Below, piece after piece: positions 14,232-25,832 of a stretch of DNA of 64,000 nucleotides (within the stretch, counting starts at the first letter, position 1; each line of letters starts with the position of its first letter). The translations under genes and the position numbers were made by a program. Under the pieces are notes generated by a model. The model ran no database searches and had not been told where the DNA came from. It saw nothing but the letters and a program-made list of their open reading frames with translations. The DNA is from Larus michahellis (lineage: Eukaryota; Chordata; Aves; Charadriiformes; Laridae), in assembly GCF_964199755.1 (NCBI RefSeq), contig NC_133897.1:134606125-134670124 (forward strand). The letters are read 5' to 3'.

Positions 14232-14257
14232 CCTAAAATATTCCCCTAAAATATTCC
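14232..14257 (+). repeat. 13-bp perfect tandem duplication
   Basis: CCTAAAATATTCC occurs twice in direct succession (14232-14244, 14245-14257). A replication-slippage type duplication. Confidence 0.95.
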
Positions 14258-15156
14258 CAGCGTGTGTCAGGGGATGACACAGGCCATGGGCCAGAGCCAC
14301 TGGGTAGGGCGAATATGCCTATTCCATGCTTCGGTGACTGACAAAGTTCAGGAGTATGGATGTGCCTAGAACATGCCTCTGCGTCTCAGGCTTGGCAGAG
14401 TTTGATGTACTAGTGTAGATATAGCTACTGGTGACAGAAAAAGTGAAATTATTTTTCTAATCCCACTCCCACTTAATTAGTCATACAACCAGCATGTTTT
14501 GGAAGACTACAGGAGGTATACCAGAAGACTACCAGAGACAATGTCCACAATTTCTGGGGAAAAAAGTACAAGGAAAGGGGACAAAAAGCATGCCTAAGCA
14601 CTCAACAGAGAAAGAGGCCTGCCTGGGATGGGCAAAAGTTACTCTGAGCCTGAGGGTCCCCAGGCGTGCTTTCTCAGGTACCACCACGGAGAAGCAGCTA
14701 GCTGTGTGCCAGGCCACATGGAGGCAGAAACAGCTGATCAGGCTGTATTTGCGTACCACTTTGAAGAGGTTTCTTTAATGCTAGTGACACGTGTGTCAAA
14801 GGGTAGGGTTCCTCCTGCTCCAAGGTAACTCTCCATAAAGAGAAGCTACCTGAGAGAAGAAGAGAGGAGGACTTGGAAGGCCACCTAATGGGTACCTTTC
14901 TGGTCATACTGTCATCAAGAAACAGGATTTTATCAGGACGTCAGTAAAATCCTCTTGGGATTGGGTTGATAAACCAATGGCAAAGGGATATACATCAGCA
15001 TTCACAAGCTGATTAATGGGGTGTCCTTTGAGAAAGAAGCAATTGTTCATTCTCAAGGAGATCTGCAAAGTAGTAGTGAAGGAGCTGGGTGCTGGTCTCA
15101 GTATCAGAGTGAATTACGCTGCCTGGGCTAAAGGAACAAGGCACGCTCCTTACCAT

Positions 15157-15300
15157 ATCCACATTGACTGTCCAGGCACTGCAACTTGGTTGAAGAGTCA
15201 CTCAAAAAGCCATGCAAACTGATCATCTGTGTAATCAGAACCTACCTACTTGACCTACCTACTCACAGCAATGAGAGGTCTATGGACAGTCAATGTGGAT
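15157..15300. repeat. 18-bp perfect inverted repeat around a small direct repeat
   Basis: ATCCACATTGACTGTCCA at 15157-15174 is the exact reverse complement of TGGACAGTCAATGTGGAT at 15283-15300. The 108-base spacer contains ACCTACCTACT twice (15240-15250 and 15253-15263). No transposon termini or target-site duplication are visible around it. Confidence 0.9.
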
Positions 15301-18300
15301 GCAACTAAGCTGTTTTTCATTACAATAAAACTAGGATGCGATCATTTAAAACCTCTGGAACAACATGACACCTGTTAGTCACACTGAGGGCTGTTGCTGC
15401 CTCTGTGAGATACAACTATTGGCTCTGTCTCATGTGTGTCAGCATTATCCGTCCCAGCTGGTTGAAATATTCTGGATTGCTTCACAGATCTGGTACAGAT
15501 AGGCTGTCTCTGAGTCAGTGAACTGCCAGGTCACAATGAAAACATGTTTTTCCTCTGTGCTGTCTTTCTTCACTAGTAATAGCCTAATTGCCTTGGAATT
15601 TGACATATACAGGTTATAAGTGATTTTGTACATTTTAATCTGATCAATTGTTCACTGTAATTTATCATTTTCCAAAAGTGAAGAAATAAAGGTATTTGAA
15701 AATGGAAGTCCAATTCTCACCTCTTCCGTTTAGGCTGCATAAAACATAGGAAAAAAACCCCTTGCCTTAAGTGCGCAATCACAGAACAAATACGAGTGGT
15801 GGACCTGACACAAATCAGAGCTGACTTGATCTAGCTTGGGCATTGAAATAATTTTATTTTTTTTCATTTGCCATGCAGCCTAAAGTCAGACTGTCCGAGC
15901 TGTAGCTAATACGAAACTCCTCTATATACGAGGGGTAAAACTTTGATAGGCTTTTTTGGCTTTATTTTGCTATAATAACAATACCAAACAAGTGGCTGAC
16001 GCAGGGCTCGGAGGGCACCATCCAGCAGGTAACCTGCAGGACCAGCTCCGATTGTGGTGTAGAGTTCAAGTCCCCTCCCAAGCGTGATTTATGCCTAGAT
16101 GGAGCAAATCTTTGATGTGCTGTGTGGGGCAGTCATCAGTCTCATCTGGCCAGGACACAGCTGAAAGGTGAATGAAGTGAGTGAGAAGAAACCATTTCAG
16201 TTGAAAACAGGATCTCGGAGATTTGCGTGTTCCTGGCATATTCCTATATTCAGCAGGGCTTTCCAGCACAAATTAGCAATGGCCTAATTTATATGCGTTC
16301 AGTGGATTTGGGCTCTCAGACCAAGATCAGCCAGAGGATTCCAAGAACATTCCTAGAGGAGCAGTATTTGCCCTGGAACTGGATGTTATCCGTCCAGAAA
16401 TACACCAGATGAAGAAGCAGCTGCTAGAAAGGAGGCAGAAAGCTGTCTGCCATGAACCCTGTACATGCTGCTCTGCGTCTAATATCCATGAGGAAAGGGG
16501 GATTCTGATCTGGCTCACGAATTTACCAAACAGCAAGGACAGATGATGAGTTTATGCTGCAAAATAAGGGAAACTGACATAATATGGGTGAAACATCAGC
16601 TGTGTGGAAAATAATCCGTGATACAAAGGAGCGCTATGAGTACAAGGCTGGACGTGGCAGAAGGAGCATCATCAGTGTCTTCTAGCACAGGACATGAAAG
16701 GAAGGGGTAAAGTGTGGAAATGAGTCTATCAGTGAACAGCGCTTGAGATTGAATGACGGAAGACTGGAAAGGGACATGGCTATACTGATCCAGGTCAAAC
16801 ATAAGTAATGTTAAGATTGTGGAACTTATGCTCCAGGTCCAAACCTGGAGCAGCCAGTAGCTCATCTAAGTTAGAGAGAGAGCGATGAGTGTGGGCTCAT
16901 CTGCACAGCAGTTTTGAAAATGGGACAAAGTGGGCATCTGAGTTAGTGCAGTCAGTGCCTGGCTATTTGTGTAACCGGGCTCTGGGAGAAGGAGCAGCAC
17001 AAGGTGTTTTCAGAAGGACTCCTGCAGAGACACTTTGGTGGGTGCACAGAGCCATCCCAGCTCCCGTCCTGGTACGATGGTGTCAGCTGGGTTGGGACCC
17101 TCCTGAGCCTCTATGTAGGGGTCTCCATGCTGTCACCTCCTTCAGTTTGGGGACACAATGCAGTGACACCTGGCCTAGCCCCGAAGACAGCCAGCTCAGG
17201 CTCAGCAGGACGTGTCTGTTCAGGCTCCATACTACATAAAAATGGCTAACCCATTTTCAGCCCAGGCTGACTGTGGCAACCACAGCGGCCTCCTGCTGTC
17301 ACTAATCTACAGTCATCCACCGATGATGGAGAAGACCTGAGTGAAGCAGGTCATATTACAGCTGGATAGTTATGGATAATGGCAGCTGAATATATGTTTA
17401 TGCCCCTAAAAGTGATTACACGAGACTTAAGCTGATTATTACTTGGAGACCTCTACATGTCAGTTGTGAAGCCAGTTGGGATTTAGAGCAGGTCTCACTC
17501 ACGTTTAATTTCCTAAACGGCACAAAACTATTAAGGTCAAGATAGTGAAGCATGAATATGCTGAGGAGGTTGTGATGTACCTGTGGCAAGGTTGTATTTT
17601 GATGAACTTCAACATGTGTCATGTAGCCACTAATGACAGCCGTGTCAGAGAGGTGCTGACTGCTGGAAGCGGAGGTTCAGGCTTGTCACATTCCCATTTT
17701 TGAAGTGTAATACAAGCTGCCTCACTGGGTGGTGGATTAGTCTTGAAGACTTCCGTTAGCTCTAAGCCAGGGTGTAGAGCTCCACAAGTCCTTATTCTAC
17801 TTAGCATATCTATTAAGTTAAACATTTCAGACGATCATCTTTGTGAATTCATGGGAAAATACTACTAGTATACGAGCTTGTCATCACAGCTTGTGGTCAT
17901 CTAAATGTAAAACCACTTAGAGACAATGAGGGCCAGAAAGAAAGTTTTGTTTCACCATGGTCAGAATCATCTAAGCATAAAAAGGTGTAATAAGGGTTTG
18001 CTTAGATGATTCCAAACAACCGTTCAAATGAGACAAGGCCTGGGAAATATAAGTCATGATGGTGAATTTTTCAGAATTATGTGTACAGGTTATAATGGAA
18101 AATGTATTGCTCCTCTGGCTCAGAAACTTGGGTGCAATTTAGAGAAATGCCAGCATTTGGTTTGTTCCTGCTGAATGAGTCGGGGGTCCGACTTCCCCGA
18201 GGTATTTTGGAAATCCCTACCCCTTCTCTTGATGATCTGTAATGCAGAGTGTCTGTGTAGACTTGAAACACTTTCTAACAAGACCTTTCTTGCCTGTAGC

Positions 18301-19884
18301 CTAACTGAAGGGACTTGACCACGCTGCCGAGTATGTGCTACCCAGGCTGGTTCAATAAGGCAAGACACTGTTAAATTCTGACACTGTCAAACAACACGTT
18401 GAATTTTCTTCAGTGGTCTTGAATCTCTGCGATTACATCTTTAACACATCAATAACTTAGCCTCTGGTTAGCAAGGATCGCTGAAGCATGACTAATCAGC
18501 AGATGAAAGTGTCTTTGTGGGGATTAGCTTTAATGAAAAGAAAAGGGATAGTTATTTTGGTAGTTTGAAATCTTCCATAAATCAAAGCGAATACTGACAA
18601 AGCAGGTTCATACGGTAAGAATGAAGCTATTGTGAATAAAATTAAGGGAACAGCTACTTTTATATAAATCACAGGCCAGGACAGCATTTGTAAGAGAGTT
18701 CATGGGAACAAGATCATTTAACTTCTTCAGGTGTAAATAAGTGATATTTAGCTAATGTTAAAGCATCCCTAAAGAACAACAGATGGATGAGGGTCTTTAG
18801 TGGGGAGTTTCTTTTTTGGTTTTCATTTCTTTTCTTTTTTTGCATGCAAAGAATACCCAGCTAGTTTATCTTGGCCACTTTGTTCTGTGCAGGGACAAAC
18901 AGCCAACATATAACTTGTTTTTTACCACTGCCAGAGAGGAGGACATAGCCAGAGAAACTTTAGTCTGGATCACTGATAGCAGCTATTTCTGGCCTGTGTA
19001 AATTAGAAAGTTTCTTGGTCTTCTATAATGTGGCTTGGAGGAGCTCATGGGGGCCATGGGGATAGTGGCAAACAGAAAGAAATGCAAACTCCATACCTTC
19101 TGGGGAGTATTCATGTTCAGCTCCTGAACTTTAGACCTCCTATATACTCCTGTGCGGTTAATGTGCTGTATAAATAATCACCCCTTGAGCTCCTCTGGGC
19201 AGTGACTCAGAGCACCCACGCTGAAAGCTTAACCCCCTCCGATGACTGTATGGGACTCCTGAAGTTAGACTGTACATGTCAATGTATCTAACAGCTCCCT
19301 TCCCTATATGCTGTGCCACCTTCTCCATTGCTTTATTGCGACAGTTAAATTTAATCCTTGCGGATGTGAGAGTGAACCCCAACCGCATAATTATAATATT
19401 GGAGTAGGTCTCTGCCTCTGACTTAAGTGAACATCCTTTCAGGTAGCCTGAGGCAAATGGAAAAACAGCTTAGATCCAGTCCCCTTGTTTTCAGCTATGC
19501 TTTTGTACCACTTTCATACGTACTTTTTGAAAAAAGCTATTGAAACACTTGGTCTTCATGCTGCAGGAACTGTTGCTGAATGGTTGATTGGAAATCACAA
19601 ATGTTTGCTCATCAATCTAAAGAAATGTATCATTAAAAGTAAGTGTCTAGGTAGAAATATCGACTTACAGTACTGCTCATTACTGTATTGGAGGGCTTCC
19701 CATGCTCTGGAGTCTTTCATTTTGGGGTGTTTTTTTCCCTGTGTGCTCTCTTTCCCTTGTGCTCTCCCAGATCAAGCTTCCAAGGGTCTCTGGTGAGTGA
19801 CAGAGCTCACTGCTGAAGAGTTTGTGAATTAGGGTCATATCCTAAGGTTTTTTAGAATTGTTTTCACATTTTTAAGACAATTTC

Positions 19885-19918
19885 CAATTAACCATTAACC
19901 AGACAATTAACCATTAAC
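19885..19918 (+). repeat. 15-bp direct repeat with TTAAC half-sites
   Basis: CAATTAACCATTAAC at 19885-19899 and again at 19904-19918. Each copy holds two GTTAAT-like half-sites on the minus strand, of the type bound by HNF1-family factors, but regulatory use is not shown. Confidence 0.85.
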
Positions 19919-20021
19919 TGAGGCTAATGATTAAATATTTAATATGGATCACTATTCTAACCAGTGCCAATTTTTCCTTCTTTTTCTGTACGAACACGCT
20001 CTATATTCAAAGTCAGTGGGA

Positions 20022-20053
20022 ATGTGTACATGTGTGTGTGCGCGCATGTGTAT
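20022..20053. repeat. Alternating purine-pyrimidine tract
   Basis: Thirty-two bases that alternate strictly between purine and pyrimidine: TG/CA steps with a GCGCGC core at 20040-20045. A candidate for left-handed DNA. Confidence 0.85.
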
Positions 20054-21074
20054 CTGGGTTTTAAAATCATAGTGCAGTTATTGGAAGTTTTCTAGAGAAA
20101 TTGAAGCAAATGACTGTGTGGTTACATAGCGACAAGAGTAGGATTAAAAAATAATTTCAATGGAAGAATTTACCACGCTGCCTGGTATAATTACTCTTCC
20201 ATTACGTAGTTTTTAGGGTCACAGTGAAAAAATAAAAACCCCAGACCAACAAAACTCTGTAATTCATGATGTTTACATGATTCATAATTTACAATGGGAA
20301 GGAAATGGAACGTTATGTGAAAAAATGCTATGCACATTTTTGCACAACATTCTACTGATATATGAATCATGCTTGTCTTTGGTTAACTCAAGGGAAATAA
20401 TCCCAGTAATGTATGTAAGGCAGTCATGCCCACATGTCTGGGGTTTTTTATATCCAGATTTCAGCGGAAAGAGAGATACTTTTTAAACAGATGGCAAACA
20501 AGCCCCTTTCCCCCCAACTACTTAGCAAATTTAATAACATAGCTAATTATAGGACCGTGTATGTTAATCCATTCATATGCTCGCTCCATATATTTAATGT
20601 CACAAGTCAAAGGGATCTATGGAATTGCTGGGCAATAGCAGCTAAATTACATCCAGACAATATTCCCTCTTTAAGTATGCTTTTGAGACCGAATCTCTTG
20701 GGATTTCTGTTGGCAATTCAGTACAAAAGCTCATGTAGAATTCTGTAGCTGCAGTCCGGTAGTGACGGTAGGAGAAGCTGAAACGCACTCAGAGGCTGCA
20801 TCTGCCTGGTCTAAGGTGATGTCCCATGTCACATTTACTCTCAAGGGTCAGAAGGAAGAAGATGAAGACAGTTGTTCCCTGTGAATTTTCCCCTTGGTTG
20901 CTGGCTGTGTCATGGGGCCGTGATGCTCCCAGGGCTGTTGGCAGGAGAGCCACAGCCATCTGCTCAGGTGAAAGGGCCGTTCCCTTCACTCAGAGCTGCT
21001 GCTTCTCTTTAAATCACCATGTTCCAGTGTTTAAAGGGTGGCTACAGAGAAGATGGAGACTCCCTTTTTACATG

Positions 21075-21335
21075 AGTCACATGGAAAAGACGAGGGGCAA
21101 TGGGTACAAGTTACTCCTGGGGACATTCCGATTGGACACGAGAGGAAAATTTTCCACAATGAGAACAATCAGCCATTGGAATAATCTCCCTAGGAAAGTG
21201 GTGGATTCCCTGACATTGGACACTCTTTAAGATTCAGCAGGACAGGGTGCTGGGCCATCTTGTCTAGACCTTGCTTTTGCCAAGAAAGGACCAGATGTTC
21301 TTTGAGGTCCCTTCCAACCTGGTATTCTGTGATTC
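21075..21335 (+). mobile_element. Diverged CR1 LINE 3' fragment
   Basis: Shows the CR1 order of motifs in worn form: RGNGYKL, TMRTISHWNNLPRKVV, then GGTCCCTTCCAACC and ATTCTGTGATTC at the 3' end. It is clearly more diverged than the copies at 4.1 and 28.3 kb, from an older or different subfamily. A CTCCA microsatellite follows it at once. Confidence 0.85.
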
Positions 21336-21350
21336 TTTCTAGACCCTCCC

Positions 21351-21380
21351 CTCCACTCCACTCCACTCCACTCCACTCCA
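21351..21380 (+). repeat. (CTCCA)6 microsatellite
   Basis: Six perfect copies of CTCCA, 15-16 bases beyond the CR1 3' end at 21335. Probably grown from the CR1 insertion tail or from a target-site slip; that link is inferred. Confidence 0.95.
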
Positions 21381-23639
21381 GAAGACCTGGTAACAATTGA
21401 TGAAATACTATACCAGGTCAGCATGTCAAGAACCTACATACTACTGAGAGCTGCCTGTTGAGGGTCAGCAAGGACTAGGAGCCACCACCACTTAGACCTG
21501 TGAAGCATCAGCCCTATCTTTGACTGTAAGAAGGAGAGGGTGTGAATATTTCTTGGTGGTGCATCTAATGTTATTTTGCATGCGTTACAACTAAAGTATG
21601 TGTGACGCCATTCATGCTGGAGGTCAGAAGCAACTTTGAAAACATGCTTTTCTGAGGGGAGAGGCATGCTAATTATCTGTGAGGACAATGGCTCATTTCT
21701 CTGTGACTGACACTATGGAGTACTTTGTACCAACAAAAGCCTGATCTCAAGTGTCAGATGCACTGAGTTCAGGGTTCTTACATCAAAAGCCGTCTGTATG
21801 GCAAGGAAAACAACCTCAGAACCAGACTATCTCTTGGTTAGTTTTATATTTGTCATATGTAAAAGATTTGTCAGTCAGGAAGGTCTGGCTGTTTCCATCA
21901 CCAGTCCTTTTTATGTAGAATTCAAAGCATATTACTAATAAAGTGTAAAAATTCAGGTTAAAAAATGTGAAACTTGTAAGAGAAAACAGTAATACTGTCT
22001 GGAACAGGTTAAACACCAAAAAGGGCAGAGAAAATTTAGAGTATCTGAGTTCCATAATCTATGGATCTGCCTACACGTATCTGTTTGCTTCAAGTGCTCT
22101 TTGTGATCTGTCAGAATTATTTAAAAACTTTAAAAAATGTATGGAAACGAATTTAGTCACGTATCACAGACTAGCTCAGGAAAAAGAAGAGTCTCACAAA
22201 TCACAGAGGGATTAAGTGGGGGGGGGATTCAGAAAAGTGAGGGTTGGTGACGTCTGTTGTTGTGCAAGTGCCATCCTCACCCTCCAAATGTAGGGGCGAG
22301 GTGTCTCTCAATTCATTTAACCATTGCGACACCCATTCGCTTCCCACAAAATGTTGACAACTCGAAATATTCATGCTGCAGACAGTGGCTGCAAGCTAAT
22401 CTCCTGTTTGAGTTTTCCTGTTCATTTCCTTCATTTTGTTACTTTCATAATTAAACTTATTTTATCCCATATTTTAACTCTTGGAGCTGTCAGAAAAGCC
22501 AAAACTGCAGTGAGTTTATGGACTTCTACACTACCCCCACAAAGACAGGGTTTTTGTCCAGCCGCTTGGTCCATTCGTACAGCCCTTGGTGGGATGGAGG
22601 TGCTGATGCTCCAGTCTACTGCTTGCCCCGTTTCTGCTGCGGGGTTGTGCCCACAGAGCGACTGTCCCACACTCTGCAAAAGTCTGCACCTGAAAAAAGC
22701 CTCCCAGGAAAGATTTCCACTGAGACCAGGGGAGCAACTCAGCCCTCTCTGCTACCACTGGCTTTCTCTGCTGCCTCATCCCAACCCCATAGCTAGTCTG
22801 TGCCTTTACTCCCAAGGCAGCATCCCTTCCCTATGGATGTATTTCTCTGAAGTGCCATGTAGTCCTGTAGTCCTGAATCCGCTGCCCCCCAAATCCTATA
22901 TTCTTCCTAAAGTCTGTAGGTTGCTTTTAAAAATAGAGTATGCCCTGGCTGTGTGTCTCGCTGGGCAGAGGGCCTACTGCCTGTCATCCTTGATGTCTCT
23001 CTTACTACTTGTTTCAGCTGGTTGTTTTCTCAGTATTTAAAGGCTTTGTTGTGTTCCACACTTTCAATTAAGGAGGAAAAATGCTCTCTGTGTTGTAAGA
23101 GTGAAACTGGCAGTTGTACGCTTTGGTTTGTAGCATAAACAGTTGCACAAGGATTCATTGGCAACCTTCCCTTCACTAAGGAGGCTATCAGCTAAATGTC
23201 ACAGATGTGTCTGGGTCTTGCCAAGAGCTGGAAATGTACTGGGAAACTTCTGAAAATGCCCTCAATTAAAAAAAAAAAAAGCTCTCAAGTCTCAAGGATA
23301 TAGTGGACACGTGCTAGCTACAGCAGAGGATGGAGACTCTCCGAGCATATGGTTAGCGTTTCTTCTTGTGCATTCCTCCTTACCTCTGGAGTCCTCTTCC
23401 TCACGTAACGGGCTGTGCCTCTCCCCCCGCTCGAAGCGAGTCTTCCTCCTCAGCAGCTCACTTCTTCCGTGTGGCCTATAAAGCTGAGCTTTTCCTTCTT
23501 GGTAACAGGATCACAAATAGTGTAAAACACTAAAAATGCCCTAACCCCTTGACACCTTTGTTATAACCAAAGCAACAGCATGATCTTATTGCTGGAACGC
23601 TTGCCCTCCCTTCCCTCATCACCCATGATCGCGTCATGG

Positions 23640-23880
23640 TTTAACTACAGCCTAATCCTGCAAACACTTCCTACCCAGCAGAGCACTTACCAGCGCCTAA
23701 GTAGCCCACTGACATTGGTGGATTATTCCAGGTAGTACGTCCTAGGAAAGCTAAAGAAGTGTTTGTACCACTGGGCCATTTGGTTTGCAAGCTCTTGGGG
23801 GATATTATCTTTTGTCTATAAAGAATCATGCACACGCATGGTGCTGTATAAATAATTAATAATAACAGAACTCACATCAA
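23640..23880 (+). repeat. Possible ancient amniote interspersed repeat
   Basis: TAATCCTGCAAACACTTCC, then TAGCCCACTGACATTGGTGG, and near the end GGTGCTGTATAAATAATTAA resemble a worn repeat that I recall from turtle and bird DNA ('atcctgcaaacactt ... cactgacttcaatgg' and the MIR-like tail). Family and exact limits were not determined. Confidence 0.4.
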
Positions 23881-25765
23881 ACTAGCACATATGGGAATTC
23901 GTACCTCTGGCTTTCCTGGCCGCTAGAAGAAAAATCACAGAATTATGGAGTTTGGAGAAAGCCTCCTGATAGCATATCTGGGTTTGTAGAGTTCACCTCT
24001 CTTTGGGAAAGTGTTTTCTCTTCCTCTGCACCAGAGGAAACATTGAAGGACCTTCACCTGGCAAGAAATGCACAGGAAGCATATTTTAAGTTAATCCAAA
24101 ATCTGATTAATATCTCCCAAAGGTAAATTAAAGCTCTTATCACCCTGTCTAACCTTTAATTGCATAACACAGGAGATCTGGGTTTTATCAAACTCTTGAC
24201 TCTTTTTGTGTTAAGATTTCTTTGGCTTTCAGCAATATTGCACAAATTGTTCCTTGGTGAAGGCCTTAAACAATAAAATTAAACTGCTAATTTTATTTCC
24301 AATGCACTCACCCTTTTTGTTCTCAACTTTTCTTATACTCTTTTCTCTCCAAAATATGACAGAATGAATCTGAATGGATTCAAGTTATCAAACAAAAATA
24401 ACAGATTAAACCAGGGAAAGCAAATATGCAAGCAAAAACAGAGCTGAGAGGCCGCAGAAGCTTGGAGCTGTATGTGATGTTAACTTCTGTACTAAAAAGA
24501 AAAGCAAAAGACTCCCTTTTTTTTAATGTGATTAAGAAGGACAATAAACCTAAGGTACCTGTTAGAACATAGTTCCCTTTTGACTTCAGATGCAACAGAT
24601 GGTTTCTGATTCCAAGAATCCATAAGAATGAGTCTTTCTGTCAAGATACTGAGTTTGTCATGGTCATACGTTTCTCGGGCTTACATCACCTGTTGCTCAG
24701 AGGGAAGTTCATCACTCGAGTGCAGTAGTCATGAAGGAAGGTAGTTTCCTTCTCAGTAAGAACACTTCTGGTTTTTTAGGGGGAGGGTGACATACGTACA
24801 TCAAATTCAACTGCTGTACTTTCCACATGCTTTTGCAGACCATACTGAGTTGTAAAACGCACGGGTTCAGATTACTACGAATTTTTGTTGCGCTGACAAT
24901 GTCTTTGATTAGCAGGTAGAATATACTTTTCCACCTTCAAAGAAGGCTTTAGCCACCAAAACATGGAAGTCACTGGGCTACTTCCCATCTCCGTGGAAAC
25001 CATTCCATTTTGTACAGAATAATTTAATATTCAGTGGTTCAGAGAGTACAAAAATGAACATGAACAACTGCCTCTTGATAGCTGATATTGATATTTCACT
25101 ATTTTAAGGAAAAAACTTGGAACGCCAGGCTCTTTCTGTCCTACTCTACAAGTACCCTAAGCACCAGGTAATTTTCTTTTCTCACTGATTTAGTGAATAC
25201 TGAATAGATCTGTCCAAAGTGAAGTGGACCAGCTGGAGAGATGGATGACACTGCTTCAGCAGACTACAGCCTGGTGGCTCAGGGCATTCTTCGAAGCAAC
25301 GTGCAGAGGAAGAAGTTAAACTCCAGCCTTAACTACTGAGTAAAAAGCAGATTTTTGTAGGGAGAAGTTCCTCCTTCACCAGTACTTTGTATCTTGCCTA
25401 AACTGGTAAGAATCCCTGAAAGTATACAGCATAGGGTATCCTCTTCTTGGGAGAAAGGGAGCATCCAGCTTCAGAGTCCCAAAGTGTCTGGAGTAGGAAA
25501 TAGTTCACATGGCTAAGATCAAAGTGCTTCTGAACATGCCCAGAAATGGAGATTTACATGAGCAATCTTCTGCTTTGAGAAGCTGGCTGGCTGTGGACTT
25601 TAAGAGGTTTTGTGTTAGATCTGGGGTGTACAGAGATTTTTCCATACCTAGTTTGCCTCTAAGTAAGCCACTTCAACATCTGTGTATCTAGAATGTAGGT
25701 GCTTCTTAAAATAGCATTCTGTTTTCAAATTGGCAGATAGATCATTTGGATACACATATTTAAAT

Positions 25766-25832
25766 GCACACAGACACACACACACAAATATACGTAGTTT
25801 GAATCCATACACACACACACAGAAACACACAA
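25766..25832 (+). repeat. Interrupted CA-repeat pair
   Basis: Two CA-rich runs (about 25766-25787 and 25808-25832) separated by AATATACGTAGTTTGAATCC. Interruptions are substitutions, which suggests an old, stabilised locus. Confidence 0.9.

Larger units (their letters stand above)
11438..21074. other. Intergenic stretch without recognised genes
   Basis: Holds the 13-bp tandem duplication (14232), the inverted repeat (15157-15300), the 15-bp direct repeat (19885) and the alternating tract (20022). A plus-strand text near 12060-12190 gives a minus-strand frame with protein-like character but no known match. About 20500-20740 is A/T-rich with TAAT motifs, like conserved non-coding DNA, but this cannot be judged without alignment. 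Confidence 0.55.

Noticed and set aside
22218..22226. G9 run, and G8 at 45726-45733.
   Set aside because: Single homopolymer runs with no companion G runs at quadruplex spacing.
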